DNA from: CAWKGV01 sp963849305
Lineage (GTDB): Bacteria > Pseudomonadota > Alphaproteobacteria > Acetobacterales > Acetobacteraceae
Direction: 5' to 3'
DNA: 64,000 nucleotides
NCBI GenBank assembly: GCA_963849305.1
Contig: CAWKGV010000001.1
Location: 1-64,000 of the forward strand
Of the stretch, positions 1 through 9,989 are shown in pieces (positions within the stretch are counted from its first letter, which is position 1; the number at the start of each line of letters is the position of its first letter). The position numbers were made by a program, and so were the translations under genes. The notes beneath the pieces are model-generated. The model had not been told where the DNA came from. It worked only from the letters and a program-made list of their open reading frames with translations, and searched no databases.

Positions 1-2146
1 CGGCACCGTGCAGCAGAGCAACACCTGCCCCTCGCCGACGCTCGCCACCGGCTCCTCCAGATAGTCCACCGCGCCGGCGGCGAGTGGCGTCACGCAGGTG
101 CCGCAAATGCCGGAGCGGCAGCCGAACATCGGTGCCAGTCCGGCGGCTTCCGCGAGTTCAAGCAGCGTTCCGCTTTCGTGCGTCCAGACCGCGTCGATGC
201 CGGAACTGGCGAAGCGCACTGGGATCTCGTCATTTCTCGACGTCTCCGCGGGCTCGTGCTTCAGCACGATCGCCGGGCCGAAGGATTCGTAGCGGATGCG
301 CTCACGCGCCACGCCGCTGCCGAGCAGTCCGTCATGCATCGCCTGCATGAAGCCCACCGGTCCGCATAGATAAAAATCCGCCTCGCCCACCGGCACCAGC
401 TGCTTCACCAGATCAATCCCGACATGCCCCTCGCTGTCGTGCGTAACCCTCGACCGGTCCTCGGCACCCGGCCGGCTGTAGCGGACATGCAGGCGCAGCC
501 AGGGATGTTGTGCCGCCAATCGCCGGAGATGCGCGCTGAAAGCGTGTGCGCGGCCATTGCGTACGCCATGGATGAAATGCACCGGACGCACGCGCCCGGT
601 GCGTTCCACCTCCGACACCAGCGCGTTCACCATTGCGATCATCGGCGTTAGGCCGACGCCGGCCGAGATCAACGCCACCGGACGGTCGCTGGTCCGGTCC
701 AGCACGAACTTGCCGCGCGGGCGCATCGCCTCTAGCCGCGTGCCAGGACGGACATGCCGGTGGAAATAATTGGAAACCAGCGCCCCGGCAGCGTCGCGCT
801 TGATCGAAAGGCGGTAGTGTTCCCCGCTGCGATCGGAGATGGTGTAGGTCCGCAGCACCGGCTGCGTTTCGCCCGGAAGGCTCAGGCGGATCGGCAGGAA
901 CTGCCCCGGCTCCCACCGCGGCAGCGCCGCGCCATCAGCACGGCGCAGGTAGAAGGACATGACGCCTCTGCTTTCCTCCTCGACCCGCGTGACCTCCATC
1001 TCGGCATAGACATCACCCGCGCGGTTCGGCTCGGTCAGGCCGGCCAGCGCATCAACTACCAGCTTCTGGAAATGCACCGGCAGATGCTCGGCCGTGATCA
1101 GGAACCGCCCCTTCTCCGGCAGGCCCGACAAAAGCCCGGTCTGCACGGCATCGGTCAGCGCGTCGTCTTCCTCGCCGACCTTGCGGTTGAACGCAATCAA
1201 CTCCTCGGTGAATTCCTTGGTCACGCCGGGGGCGAAATACTGCTCGGAAAATCCCTTCGTACCGTTCGGGCCGTTGGGCATCCACACATCAACCGACAGG
1301 TTGGGAAAGCCGGGATTGATGTTGATCGTGAAGTTCGGCCACAGCAGATGGTACTGCGCCTGCTCCAACCTGCCGCGGGCGTCATAGGTCTTAATCTGGC
1401 TGCGACCCTCCAAGCGCCGATTGCCGCACGTGGCCGATTTGGCTCAAATACCATTGGTGCTCGATCAGCCGGTAGTTCTCCGGCTTCACGTCTATCGCGG
1501 CACTGAAGCCGGGATGCGCCACCGCGCAATGGTAGCATTCCAGGTAGTTCTCCAGCATGGTCTTCCAGTTGGCACCGGCCGTCCACTCCTCGCGGCTATG
1601 GAGCTGCAATGTGGCAAGATCGATGCCGCTGTCCGCGATCACATCAAGCAGGCCGGTGAAGGTATCCGCCATCGACCGCGCGTCGGGATTGAGATTGACG
1701 AACACGAACGGCCCCAGCGCCTCGACCCGGATCGGCAGCAGCGGATAATTCTCGATGCGGAAATCCGGCTCACCTTCCGAGCGCGGCGCGCCCTTCAGAC
1801 AGCCGGACAGATCGTAGGTCCAGGCGTGATAGGCGCATTGCATCGCACGCGCGTTGCCGCGCCCCTTCATCACCAGGTGGCGCCGATGGCGGCAGACATT
1901 GACGAAACCGGCCAACCCGCTCTCGTTGCGCAACACCACTACCGGCACATCGCCGGCGAGGCCGGTGATGTAATCGCCCTGATTACCAAGCTCGCACAGC
2001 GGGCCGATATACTGCCAGGTGCGGCGGAAGATCCGCTGCACCTCCTGGGCAGTTATCGCGGGATCGGTGTACCACGAGGGGGGCAGCGATTTGCCGCGCT
2101 CGACCGCCTGTAGAAGTTTCGCGTGATTCACCGCGTCGCCACTCAT
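1..2146 (-). pseudogene. Rieske ring-hydroxylating oxygenase alpha subunit fused to FAD/NAD/2Fe-2S reductase; one frameshift; 3' end beyond window
   Basis: The N-terminal part (2146 down to about 1410) has a Rieske centre, C85-x-H87 and C104-x2-H107 counted from the ATG at 2146, and mononuclear iron ligands H206 and H211 in the ECYHC..HP context. The oxygenase frame stops at 1391, but the next frame carries the rest of the alpha domain. It then continues without a stop into a reductase: an RTYTISD flavin-binding stretch, a pyridine-nucleotide domain (GVGLTPMIAM, FYLCGP) and a plant-type ferredoxin (CRSGICGTC, then LLCC) reaching base 1. A single extra base at 1406-1412 explains the break. The ATG at 2146 is preferred because GGGGGAGG lies just upstream. 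The fusion resembles glycine-betaine or aromatic monooxygenases with GbcA- and GbcB-like halves; the substrate is unknown. Oxygenase and reductase are normally separate genes. Confidence 0.75.
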
Positions 2147-2180
2147 GGCCAGTGCCTCCCCCTGATGTTCCATCGCCCGG

Positions 2181-2575
2181 TCAGTCGGCGACTCGTCCCT
2201 CCACCGCTGTCAATTGTTCAGGCTGCGTTCCCGCCAGCATCAGCGGCACGCACAGCAGCAGCGCGATACAGACAATCAGCAGTGTATGCAGGAAACCGGC
2301 ATACGCGGCGAACGCCGCAGCCAAGGTCGATGTACCAATCATGCCCACCGAGCAGCGCACCGGGCACCGAGCCGCCGGTGCTGCCCAACAGCGCATAGCC
2401 CATCATCTCCACCCGCCGTCCGGAATAATACTCGGCGACGAGCGCCAGTCCTGCAAGGTGGCCACACCGGACAGCACGACGCCCGCGTGCCGGCAAGCGC
2501 CGGACAGGCTGCTGTGGGCGGTTGCTGCTGCAAGCCCCAACGGCGATGCGGAGGATCAATCCCCGCCGGCGGTCA
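2181..2575 (-). pseudogene. Degraded MFS transporter fragment
   Basis: Pieces in at least two frames resemble one internal MFS segment: an LGLAAATAHSSLSGACR-like helix, then LVAEYYSGRR with MMGYALLGSTGG, then a hydrophobic helix (HTLLIVCIALLLCVPLML) before a stop at 2181. YYSGRR..MMGY matches the cytoplasmic-loop signature between MFS helices. Only about 130 codons remain, with no start and several frame changes, so no function is expected. It lies between the Rieske gene and the small monooxygenase on the same strand and may have been the transporter of that catabolic cluster. Confidence 0.45.
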
Positions 2576-2582
2576 CCTCACA

Positions 2583-2891
2583 TCACGCCGGCGACAGCAC
2601 GTGGATGACGCGGTTGGCGATCATGTCCTTGGTCTTGGCGCCGTAGCTCGCCATATGCGGCGAACCGGCATGGGCCTTCAGCGCCTCCGGGCTGTCCCAT
2701 TTCTCGATCACCAGGAACGTCTCCGGACCGAACCGGGTCTGGAAACCCCCGATGCCCTCGGCATCGACCGCCGGGCCGTATTCGATGCAGCCTGGCTCGG
2801 CGTGAACGGCCGGCATGTTGGCCCGGAACTCCTTGAGGATCGTCTCCCTCATGCCAGGCTTGGCGGTAATGATGGCAACGACGTGGATCAC
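2583..2891 (-). CDS. Antibiotic biosynthesis monooxygenase (ABM) domain protein, putative quinol monooxygenase
   Basis: A 102-aa protein covering a single ABM ferredoxin-like domain, the usual length for YgiN-type proteins. The N-terminus MIHVVAIITAKPGMRE, the central EPGCIEYGPA stretch and F..IEKWDSPEALKAH are the standard ABM landmarks. Family members act as cofactor-free dimeric oxygenases on quinols or aromatic intermediates. The start lies 13 bases after the SDR gene stops, and GGAGGAG precedes the ATG, so the two genes are probably co-transcribed. The substrate cannot be read from sequence; the neighbouring Rieske gene suggests catabolism of an aromatic or cyclic compound. Confidence 0.8.
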   Translation of the reverse strand: MIHVVAIITAKPGMRETILKEFRANMPAVHAEPGCIEYGPAVDAEGIGGFQTRFGPETFLVIEKWDSPEALKAHAGSPHMASYGAKTKDMIANRVIHVLSPA

Positions 2892-2903
2892 GGTGTCTCC
2901 TCC

Positions 2904-3683
2904 CTATGGTTCGGTCGTGCTGCGCCAGCCGCTCCGGCCCGCGGTCATGCCGCCGTCGATCACCAGTTCCGAGCCGGTCATGTGGCCGGAAGCGTCGGAG
3001 GCCAGGAACAGCACGCCATTGGCGATGTCCTGCGGCTGGCCCGCCTGGCCGGTCGGCACCATGGCGGCGGCGATCGCCTTGGCATCGAGCGGCGCGTTCG
3101 CCCCGGGCGGCATCTTGCCCCAGATCGGGGTTTCGATCACGCCCGGATGCACCGAGTTGACCCGGATGTTGCTGCCGGCGCATTCGAGCGCCGCCGATTT
3201 GGCGAACAGCCGCACCGCGCCCTTGGTGGCGCTGTAGCAGGCAAGGCCCGCCGAGCCGCGCAACCCGGCCACGGACGACATGATGATGATCGAGCCACCG
3301 CCAGCCCGGCTCATCGCGGGGATGGCATGTTTCACCGCCAGGAACACCCCATCGACGTTCACCGCCATTTGCCGGCGCCAATCGCCTAAACTCATCCCGA
3401 CGATCGGCCCCATCACCGCGATTCCCGCGTTCGCTACCAGGATGTCGAGCCGGCCGAATTGATCCTCAACGACGCGGATCACCGCGGGCCAGCCCGCCTC
3501 GTCGGTCACATCGTGGCGGACATACTGGCCGTCGATCTCCTCAGCGAGACGCTGCCCCGCTTCGTCGTCCAAATCGGTAACCAATACCTGCGCACCCTCG
3601 CGGGCGAGCGTGCGCGCGCAGGCCGCGCCGATGCCACTGGCGCCGCCGGTCACGATGGCGGCTTTGCCCTCCAACTGTCCCAT
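2904..3683 (-). CDS. SDR family NAD(P)-dependent oxidoreductase
   Basis: Classical short-chain dehydrogenase of 259 aa. The Rossmann motif TGGASGIG is at residues 12-19, NAG near 85-87, the catalytic Ser at 136/137 and Y150-x3-K154 in YSATK; the C-terminus holds the GSELVIDGG signature. An Asp at residue 37, at the end of strand beta-2, suggests NAD rather than NADP. The start at 3683 (MGQLEG) fits the family; an upstream in-frame ATG would add an unconserved arginine-rich tail. It is followed after 12 bases by the ABM monooxygenase, so both probably belong to one catabolic transcript. The alcohol or ketone substrate is unknown. Confidence 0.88.
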   Translation of the reverse strand: MGQLEGKAAIVTGGASGIGAACARTLAREGAQVLVTDLDDEAGQRLAEEIDGQYVRHDVTDEAGWPAVIRVVEDQFGRLDILVANAGIAVMGPIVGMSLGDWRRQMAVNVDGVFLAVKHAIPAMSRAGGGSIIIMSSVAGLRGSAGLACYSATKGAVRLFAKSAALECAGSNIRVNSVHPGVIETPIWGKMPPGANAPLDAKAIAAAMVPTGQAGQPQDIANGVLFLASDASGHMTGSELVIDGGMTAGRSGWRSTTEP

Positions 3684-3863
3684 TCTATACCCCCTTGTTC
3701 TGATCTTGGCGGGACGCGCGGGCACTCCGCAAGTGTGCCGGCAGCCGGGGTTACCGACACCGCGCCTACAGGTCACCTTCAGTTGATCGGCTGCTCCGGG
3801 CGTGCTTGCGCGTCGTTTCCAAATTCGGCAGGCGCTCGGCGGTCGAGCGCCGAGGGATCAGCC

Positions 3864-5148
3864 GTGCCCGCACTCATCGCCTGTCCGCATTGCGCCACCA
3901 TCCAAACGATGCCGCCGCCGCCCGAGCGCGGACACATCGAATGCCTGCGCTGTGGCGACATCCTTGAGCACACCACCGGGCGCAGCATCGATGCCGCGCT
4001 GGCCTGTTCGCTCACCGCGCTGGTGCTGCTGTTTCCCGCCAACATGCTGACCATCATGACCGTCCGCGCGCCGGCCGGCTTGGTGGCGACCACGCACCTG
4101 TTCTCGGGCATCGTTACCATCTGGTCCCAGGATTGGCCGCTCTTGGCTACCGTACCTTGGGCTCCAGGGCGTGATCCTGCCGTTCCTCCGCTTCGGTCTG
4201 CTGTCGGCGGCGCTCACGGCGATCAAGCTTGATGTCAGGCAGCCCTGGGTCGCACCGACCTTCCGGTACGCGGAGCTACTCGATCATTGGGCGATGGCGG
4301 ACGTGTTTCTATTGGGTGCGGCGGTCGGCTACGGCCGGGTGGTATCGCTGATCCCGGTGCGTATCGACGTGGGCGGATACTGCTTCATCGGCGCGGCCTT
4401 CATGACCATGCTCACTCGTGCTTGTCTCGATCGCCGCGCGGTATGGCGGTGCATCGCGGGGCCGGCACACTCCGCCGCACCCGATGCGATCGGCTGCACG
4501 GAATGCGATCTCGTCCTGCCCGGCTCCATGGTCGGCGAGCGCTGCCCCCGCTGCACCGCCCGCCTGCACCGGCGCAAGCCGTTTTCGATCCCTTACACCG
4601 TGGCGCTGGTCGTCGCGGCCTGGGCGCTGCTGCCGGTCTCGAACTATTTTCCGATGAGCGCGCTTTACAAAACCGGGACCGCCCACCCGCACACGATCAT
4701 CGCCGGTGTGATGCTGCTGTTCCAAAACGGGTTCGCCCCGCTTGGCGTCCTCATCCTCTGCGTCAGCATCGGTATTCCCGTGTTCAAGCTCTGCAGCCTG
4801 ACCTGGTTCCTGATCTCCGTCTGGCACCGATCGGCGAACCGGCTCAAACGCAAGACCCGGGTCTATCGGATCGTCCACGAAATCGGCCGCTGGTCGAACA
4901 TGGATCCGTTCACCATCGTGATCTTCACCCCGATGGTGCAGTTCGGCCAGCTCGCGCATATCGACGTCGGCGGCGGCTCGATCGCCTTTCTGGCGGTTGT
5001 GGTCATCTCGATGATCGCCGCCCGCACCTTCGATCCGCGCCTGATATGGGATGCGGCCGAGCACGCGCGGCCCGCCGCCCTGGACCGCGGTTCGCCAAGA
5101 GGGCAAAACAGCCTCGTGCCGGTGGCCTCTGGCAGCACCCAAGCTTGA
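3864..5148 (+). pseudogene. pqiA: PqiA-like paraquat-inducible membrane protein, frameshifted
   Basis: Two-module PqiA architecture. The first zinc-ribbon (CPHC..CLRCG) and the start of the first membrane module are read from the GTG at 3864 (GAGGGA upstream). The rest, from about 4155, is in the next frame: C-x2-C..C-x2-C (CTEC, CPRC) and a second module with PVSNYFPMSAL and membrane helices up to 5148. One base change at about 4140-4165 restores a single frame of roughly 425 aa. PqiA proteins are inner-membrane partners of MCE proteins (PqiB) in lipid transport. No pqiB or pqiC follows; phaC comes next after 62 bases. Confidence 0.7.
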
Positions 5149-5210
5149 ACTCGAGGGCGAAGACAGACATCCGGGGAAGACCAATCACGGCAACGCAGGG
5201 AGATCGTGAA

Positions 5211-7088
5211 ATGGCGAACGACACAGATAAGACCGCGGAGGCCCAGCATGCGCCCGGCTCCGCTCCGCGCGCCCCCAGCCCCGCCGAACTGCGGCCACTC
5301 CCGACCGAAAGCCTGACCACCGAAGCACTCGCCGCGGGTCTGCGGCAGTTCGCGGAGGCGCTTGCCCACGATCCGCTGCTCCGTTCCGTCGATCAACTGT
5401 GGAACGCCAATCCGTTCCATGACGTGGTGCCGGTGGACTGGGGTGAGATCGCCCACGCACTGCGCGTTCTCTGGCTGCGGTCGATGCGCGATCCCGCCAA
5501 GGCGATCGGCGCGACGACGGAGTTGAACCTGAAGCTATGGTCAGCCGCGACCGACGTCTGGGCCGAAGCCGGTCAGCGTTGGCTGGGACTGGTCCAAGCC
5601 GGGTCGGGGCAGCCCGCCGCGAGTTCGCCCGACAAACGCTTCGCCTCGCCGGCATGGCAGGGCAATCCGATTTACCGCACATTGCAGGAGCTGTACCTGC
5701 TCGCCTCGGACTGGCTGTTGCAGCAAGGCGAGTCAGCGGACCTCGATGAGCCCAGCCGCCAGAAAATCAACTTCCACCTGCGCCAATTCGTCGATGCGAT
5801 GAGCCCGGCACTGTCGCTGATCGCCAACCCGGACGCGCAGCGACGCGCGCTGGAAACCGGGGGCGCCAGCCTGGCGGAAGGCGCGCGCAATCTCATGCAG
5901 GACTTGCACGAAGGCCGGCTCAGCATGGTCGATACCACGGCGTTCGCGCCAGGCCGCAACCTGGCGCTCACCCCGGGGATGGTCGTCCATCGCAGCAAGC
6001 TGATCGAGCTGATCCAGTATCAACCGACGACCGAGACGGTACATGCGGTGCCGTTGCTGATCCTTCCGCCCTGGATCAACAAGTACTACATCCTGGACAT
6101 GCAGCCGAAGAACAGCATGGTGCGGTTCTTGGCGAACCAGGGCTTCACCGTGTTCGTTGTGTCCTGGAAAAACCCCGATGCCTCGATGGAGGACACCACG
6201 ATCGAGGACTACCTGGACTGCGGCCTGCTCGAAGCGAGTGACGTGGTGCGCGCGATCACGGGTCGCGAGACCCTCAACGTCATGGGCTATTGCATCGGCG
6301 GCACGCTCCTGGCGATGGGGCTGGCCTGGCTGGCGGCGAAGCGCGACAACCGGTTCGCGTCGGCGACATTCATGGTCTCGTTGCAGGACTTCACCCGCGT
6401 CGGCGATACCGCGGTGTTCCTGGGCGAGCCGGGCATCGACTATGTCGAGCAGCAGATGATGGAACGCGGCTATCTCGACAGCCGCGAGATGTCGAACATG
6501 TTCAATTTGCTGCGGTCCAACGACCTGATTTGGTCGAACGTGGTGAACAACTATCTGCTGGGCAACAAGCCGCCGGCGTTCGACCTGCTCTATTGGAACA
6601 GCGATGGCACGCGGATGGCACGTACCGCGCATAGTTGGTACCTGCGCAATACCTATGTCGAGAACAACCTGATCGTGCCGAACAAGGTCCACGTGAAGGG
6701 CGAGGCGCTCGACCTGGGCCGGATCGCGCTGGATGCCTACGCGGTCGGAGCGGAGAAGGACCACATCGTGCCATGGGACGCCGCCTGGCGCGTCACTCAG
6801 TTGCTTGGTGGCAAGGTGCGCTTCGTGCTGGCCTCCAGCGGGCATATCGCCGGCATCATCAATCCGCCAGGGGGCAAGGGCGTGTATTGGGCGGTGGAGG
6901 GCGACCAGAAACCCGGAACGCCGGAGGCGTGGCGTCAGGCGGCCACGCGCCATGATGGGAGCTGGTGGACGGATTGGGCGGCTTGGCTCGCCGCTCACTC
7001 GGGCGAGCAGACCAAGCCGCCCGCGATGGGCAGCGTCGCGCACCCTCCGCTGGAGGCCGCCCCCGGCAGCTACGTCCTGCAACACTGA
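5211..7088 (+). CDS. phaC: Class I poly(3-hydroxyalkanoate) synthase
   Basis: A 625-aa cytosolic enzyme polymerising (R)-3-hydroxyacyl-CoA into PHA granules. The lipase-like box GYCIGG places the nucleophile at C361; the other triad members are D517 (GAEKDH) and H545 (SSGHIAG), with the 28-residue Asp-His spacing usual for class I synthases. The N-terminal PhaC_N region includes the NPF motif and LLILPPWINKYYILD. The ATG at 5211 follows AGGGAG; reading further upstream would only run through pqiA in another frame. The length fits class I synthases (about 590-640 aa), which need no PhaE or PhaR subunit. Bacterioferritin follows after 29 bases; phaA and phaB are not in the window. Confidence 0.95.
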   Translation: MANDTDKTAEAQHAPGSAPRAPSPAELRPLPTESLTTEALAAGLRQFAEALAHDPLLRSVDQLWNANPFHDVVPVDWGEIAHALRVLWLRSMRDPAKAIGATTELNLKLWSAATDVWAEAGQRWLGLVQAGSGQPAASSPDKRFASPAWQGNPIYRTLQELYLLASDWLLQQGESADLDEPSRQKINFHLRQFVDAMSPALSLIANPDAQRRALETGGASLAEGARNLMQDLHEGRLSMVDTTAFAPGRNLALTPGMVVHRSKLIELIQYQPTTETVHAVPLLILPPWINKYYILDMQPKNSMVRFLANQGFTVFVVSWKNPDASMEDTTIEDYLDCGLLEASDVVRAITGRETLNVMGYCIGGTLLAMGLAWLAAKRDNRFASATFMVSLQDFTRVGDTAVFLGEPGIDYVEQQMMERGYLDSREMSNMFNLLRSNDLIWSNVVNNYLLGNKPPAFDLLYWNSDGTRMARTAHSWYLRNTYVENNLIVPNKVHVKGEALDLGRIALDAYAVGAEKDHIVPWDAAWRVTQLLGGKVRFVLASSGHIAGIINPPGGKGVYWAVEGDQKPGTPEAWRQAATRHDGSWWTDWAAWLAAHSGEQTKPPAMGSVAHPPLEAAPGSYVLQH

Positions 7089-7117
7089 AGTCGAGGCCCG
7101 AACCACGGAGGTCGCCG

Positions 7118-7603
7118 ATGAAGGGCGAACCGAAGGTCATCGAGTATCTGAACCAGGCACTGCGTCACGAGCTGACCGCGGTCAATCAATACTGGCTGCA
7201 CTACAGGATGCTCGCGAACTGGGGGTTCTACCGTCTTGCGGAAAAATGGCGCGAGGAATTGATCGAGGAAATGCGCCATGCCGACCGTCTGATCGATCGC
7301 ATCCTGTTCCTGGATGGCCGGCCGAACATGCAGACCCTGGATCGGCTCCGCATCGGCCAGGACGTCCGCAACGTGCTGGAGTGCGATCTCGCGGCCGAGC
7401 TTCAGGCGCGTGCCTTGTATCAGGAGGCCGCGGAGTACAGTCATTCCGGCAGGGACTATCCCTCGCGCGATCTGTTCGAAGAGCTGATGGCGGCCGAAGA
7501 GAAGCACATCGATTTCCTCGAAACGCAGATGGAAACCGTGCAGCGCATCGGGCTGGAACTTTATAGTCAAGCCCATATTGGCGACATCGAGAAGCAGGGC
7601 TAG
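7118..7603 (+). CDS. bfr: Bacterioferritin
   Basis: 161-aa four-helix iron-storage protein. Ferroxidase ligands E18, E51 and H54 and the haem-ligand M52 (EEMRHAD) are at canonical positions; E127 and H130 (AAEEKH) complete the di-iron site. It forms 24-mer cages that oxidise and store Fe(II). ACGGAG lies 8 bases before the ATG. The 29-base gap after phaC suggests co-transcription, coupling iron and carbon storage in the same growth state; this is inferred from spacing only. Confidence 0.95.
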   Translation: MKGEPKVIEYLNQALRHELTAVNQYWLHYRMLANWGFYRLAEKWREELIEEMRHADRLIDRILFLDGRPNMQTLDRLRIGQDVRNVLECDLAAELQARALYQEAAEYSHSGRDYPSRDLFEELMAAEEKHIDFLETQMETVQRIGLELYSQAHIGDIEKQG

Positions 7604-7848
7604 GAACACCGCCCGGTGCAAGCCGGTCGGCTGGCGTGCCGGGGCCGATGATGATGAGCACTATGTCTACGCTGTGGCCTTATGAAGGGATACGGTCGGA
7701 TGACGGTTAGCTAACGTTGCGTCAGTTGACGCCTGACACGAGAAAGCCGTCACCCGTAACCACATCGCTCGCATCTAACTTTTTCTCGTTCCATTCTCTT
7801 TCCCACGGCTGGCAAGTAGCCGCCATATTCTGACAAGCCGGAGCCCTT

Positions 7849-9156
7849 TCAACGTGCTTGCCCGAGAGGTACTGCGCTTACACATGCTTCAGAGAGAACA
7901 TAGGTCCCGGTCCCGCTTGAATTGGCGACCTTGCAAAGCCCCTCAGATAGCGCTCTTCGTCGCATGTATTCGCCCCGATCAATTCTGAGCTTTCTCGCTT
8001 CCTGTAGATCGCCCGCTTCTTTGGCCACAGGGTCAAGCCTAGGATTGAAGGTGGGCACTGGCACAATCGTCGACGCGACCATTATCAGCGCCCCGAGTTC
8101 GACCAAGAACGCGTCCAAGCAGCGCGATCCCGAGATGCATCAGACCAGAAAGGGCCAGCAGTGGTATTTTGGCATGAAGGCGCATCTCGGGGTGGATAGC
8201 AAAACCAAGCTGATCCATTCCGTGGTTGCCACCGCGGCGAATGTGCATGATGCGGCGGTGCTTGGTGATCTGCTGCACGGCGAGGAAACGCGGGTGTGGG
8301 GTGACCAGGCCTATCGCGGCCAACGCGAGGTGATCCGCGAGCATGCGCCGCACGCGCAAGACTTCACCAACCGGCGCTATCGGCATCGTGGCGTGGTCGA
8401 TGAGGCGGAGAAGGCACGCAACCGCACCAAATCGACGGTGCGAGCCAAGGTCGAGCACAGCATCGGCGTGATCAAGCGTGTGTTTGGCTTTGTGAAAGTG
8501 CGCTATCGTGGGCTGGACAAGAACGCCCACCGGCTGTTCGGACTAAGACCAACCCGTAGTTAGTCAACTCATTTGAGGACAAAAAGCGAACGTTCTCCGG
8601 TGACACGACCATCATATCGTCTGCCAGCCTGTCCGACACATTCATCTCCCTTAAGAAGGACCGAATCTCCTCTGTCGGTACTGCTGTAGGCCCTTTGCAC
8701 GTCCTCGACACTAACCTCAGCTTTGGGTGTCTCAAAATATGGGCGATGTATGCCGACTCGACCGTAAATGAGTCGATGTGTGGCACCTGCAAGAATTAGC
8801 ACACAAGCACTCACGCAAGCTTGGTCGGCACCCACGGCTATTGGTGCATCCATGGAGCGAAGCAGCCGGCCAATCTCAATTGCCGCATTCACACTGCCGC
8901 CTGGGCTATCAATGTGAATCGACCACCAATCACTCTGGTCGCCCTCGCGTTTCATCATTTGATCGCGGTCAGCTAATGCTTTCTTTACATCGTCGAAGGT
9001 GGTTGCCGTAATCTGGCCCTCGATGCTGATGTCGAAGGAACAGACCTTTTCGGCTCCTGTTTTCGAGCACGATGAAGTGCTTTTCACGTCGTCTGCCCAA
9101 CTCGGTCCTGCAGTGAGCGCGACAACCATTGGCACGATGAAGAGAATCGACCGCAT
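7849..9156 (-). pseudogene. Secreted ClpP/crotonase-fold protein (COG3904-like), split by an IS fragment and frameshifted
   Basis: Starts at 9156 with a signal peptide (MRSILFIVPMVVALTAG..SWA). It continues with a ClpP-like core: IHIDSPGGSVNAA, then the ACVSACVLILA segment that holds the likely nucleophile Ser. A one-base change at about 8665-8680 moves the frame, and the protein continues through EEIRSFLREM to LTNYGLVLV at 8541. There a 500-bp IS5 transposase piece intervenes. Directly beyond it (8040 downwards) the same frame resumes with RLDPVAKEAGDL and the family-typical DRGEYMRRR tail, ending at 7849. With the insert and frameshift removed the product is about 268 aa, a normal length for this periplasmic family, whose substrate is unknown. 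Confidence 0.65.
8041..8540 (+). mobile_element. Internal 500-bp fragment of an IS5-family transposase gene
   Basis: The segment matches 15807-16306 of the complete IS5 element, with no difference in the stretches compared. It encodes the catalytic half (GTIVDATIISAPSS ... GVIKRVFGF). It lacks both inverted repeats, the transposase start and the C-terminus. The identity stops sharply at both edges (8040/8041 and 8540/8541), and no flanking duplication is visible. It sits inside the ClpP-fold gene on the opposite strand; removing exactly these 500 bases rejoins that gene in frame. Simple transposition does not leave a piece without ends, so a secondary deletion, recombination or a repeat-driven assembly error are the options. 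Confidence 0.85.
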
Positions 9157-9178
9157 ACTGTTTCCCTGGGTTCCCTGG

Positions 9179-9989
9179 TCACGCAGATGGCAGATCCTCA
9201 ATCTTCAACGCATAGCGGTCAGGCACGCGTATGGCCTGCCTAATCGAAATGTTATGACCAGATAATCGCACGATTTCTCGAACCGCGTCGCGCGTTTCCC
9301 TGGAAGCGACGCATCCGACGACAACTGAGGTCAGAGCGCCGTTCGGGAGCCGGAGCAGATTGTCTCTTGTGATCAGGCTATCGCGATTTAATGCCACAGA
9401 TTCTTCTTGGGCGATAAGACGATATTCATCCTCATAACTCCAGTCTTGGGCCTTTGCGAGCAACGGCAGTAGAACCGTATGAAGATCGTCGTCGGCTGGA
9501 TCGAGAGATGGGTATGTTTCGAAGTAAATGACCTTCAAAGCACTGCTAAGGACATCATTATCGCACCTGAATTCAAGACAAATTCCTGTATGATTCCCAG
9601 CGTAGTGAGACCACATTAGGGTATCCGCTGGTTTTGTTGTCAGGCAGTTGACCCGATATCTCTTCTGAATCTCGCTCTCGAGTTCCGATCATTCCCCGGA
9701 TGCAGTGTTCTAGAAATCCCCGATCTTCACGCAGCTTGGCCACGCGCTTCCCGCGCTCACCTTCTGAGAGGTGCAGGTTATGTTTCTTATCAACTCGCTC
9801 GAGCCATTTCACCTGACGTTCGTAGAACGCCGGTTCATCGAGTTGGGTTAGATCAAAGCATGGCCTACAGTCCCACGGGTCATTGAAGCCCTTCGTGTCA
9901 GAGAGATATATGCTGCTGCTCGACAATAGCTGCCGAAGCCGGTCAGCATCGAAGCGCTGGTAGTGGAATAGGTGTCTCAAGCGGCTCAT
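9179..9989 (-). pseudogene. DUF2971 family protein, frameshifted
   Basis: The first part from 9989 (MSRLRHLFHYQRFDADRL, then SDTKGFNDPWDC) and the second part (TLMWSHYAGNHTGICLEF .. EYRLIA) are the two conserved blocks of DUF2971. They lie in different frames. The second frame extends back through ESEIQKRYRVNCLTTKPAD to about 9690, so a single-base change at 9676-9695 restores one protein of about 270 aa. The function of the family is unknown; members often lie in accessory or phage-defence neighbourhoods. It ends 22 bases before the start of the ClpP-fold gene on the same strand. Confidence 0.7.

Noticed and set aside
4287..5210. A 308-codon upstream extension of phaC in the same frame
   Set aside because: It runs antisense-like through pqiA in another frame, with Arg/Pro-rich sequence and no conservation. 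The ATG at 5211 has a ribosome-binding site and matches the family start.
7849..8118. An apparent 89-codon minus-strand gene
   Set aside because: Its first 26 codons are antisense to the IS5 fragment and the rest is the C-terminus of the interrupted ClpP-fold gene.
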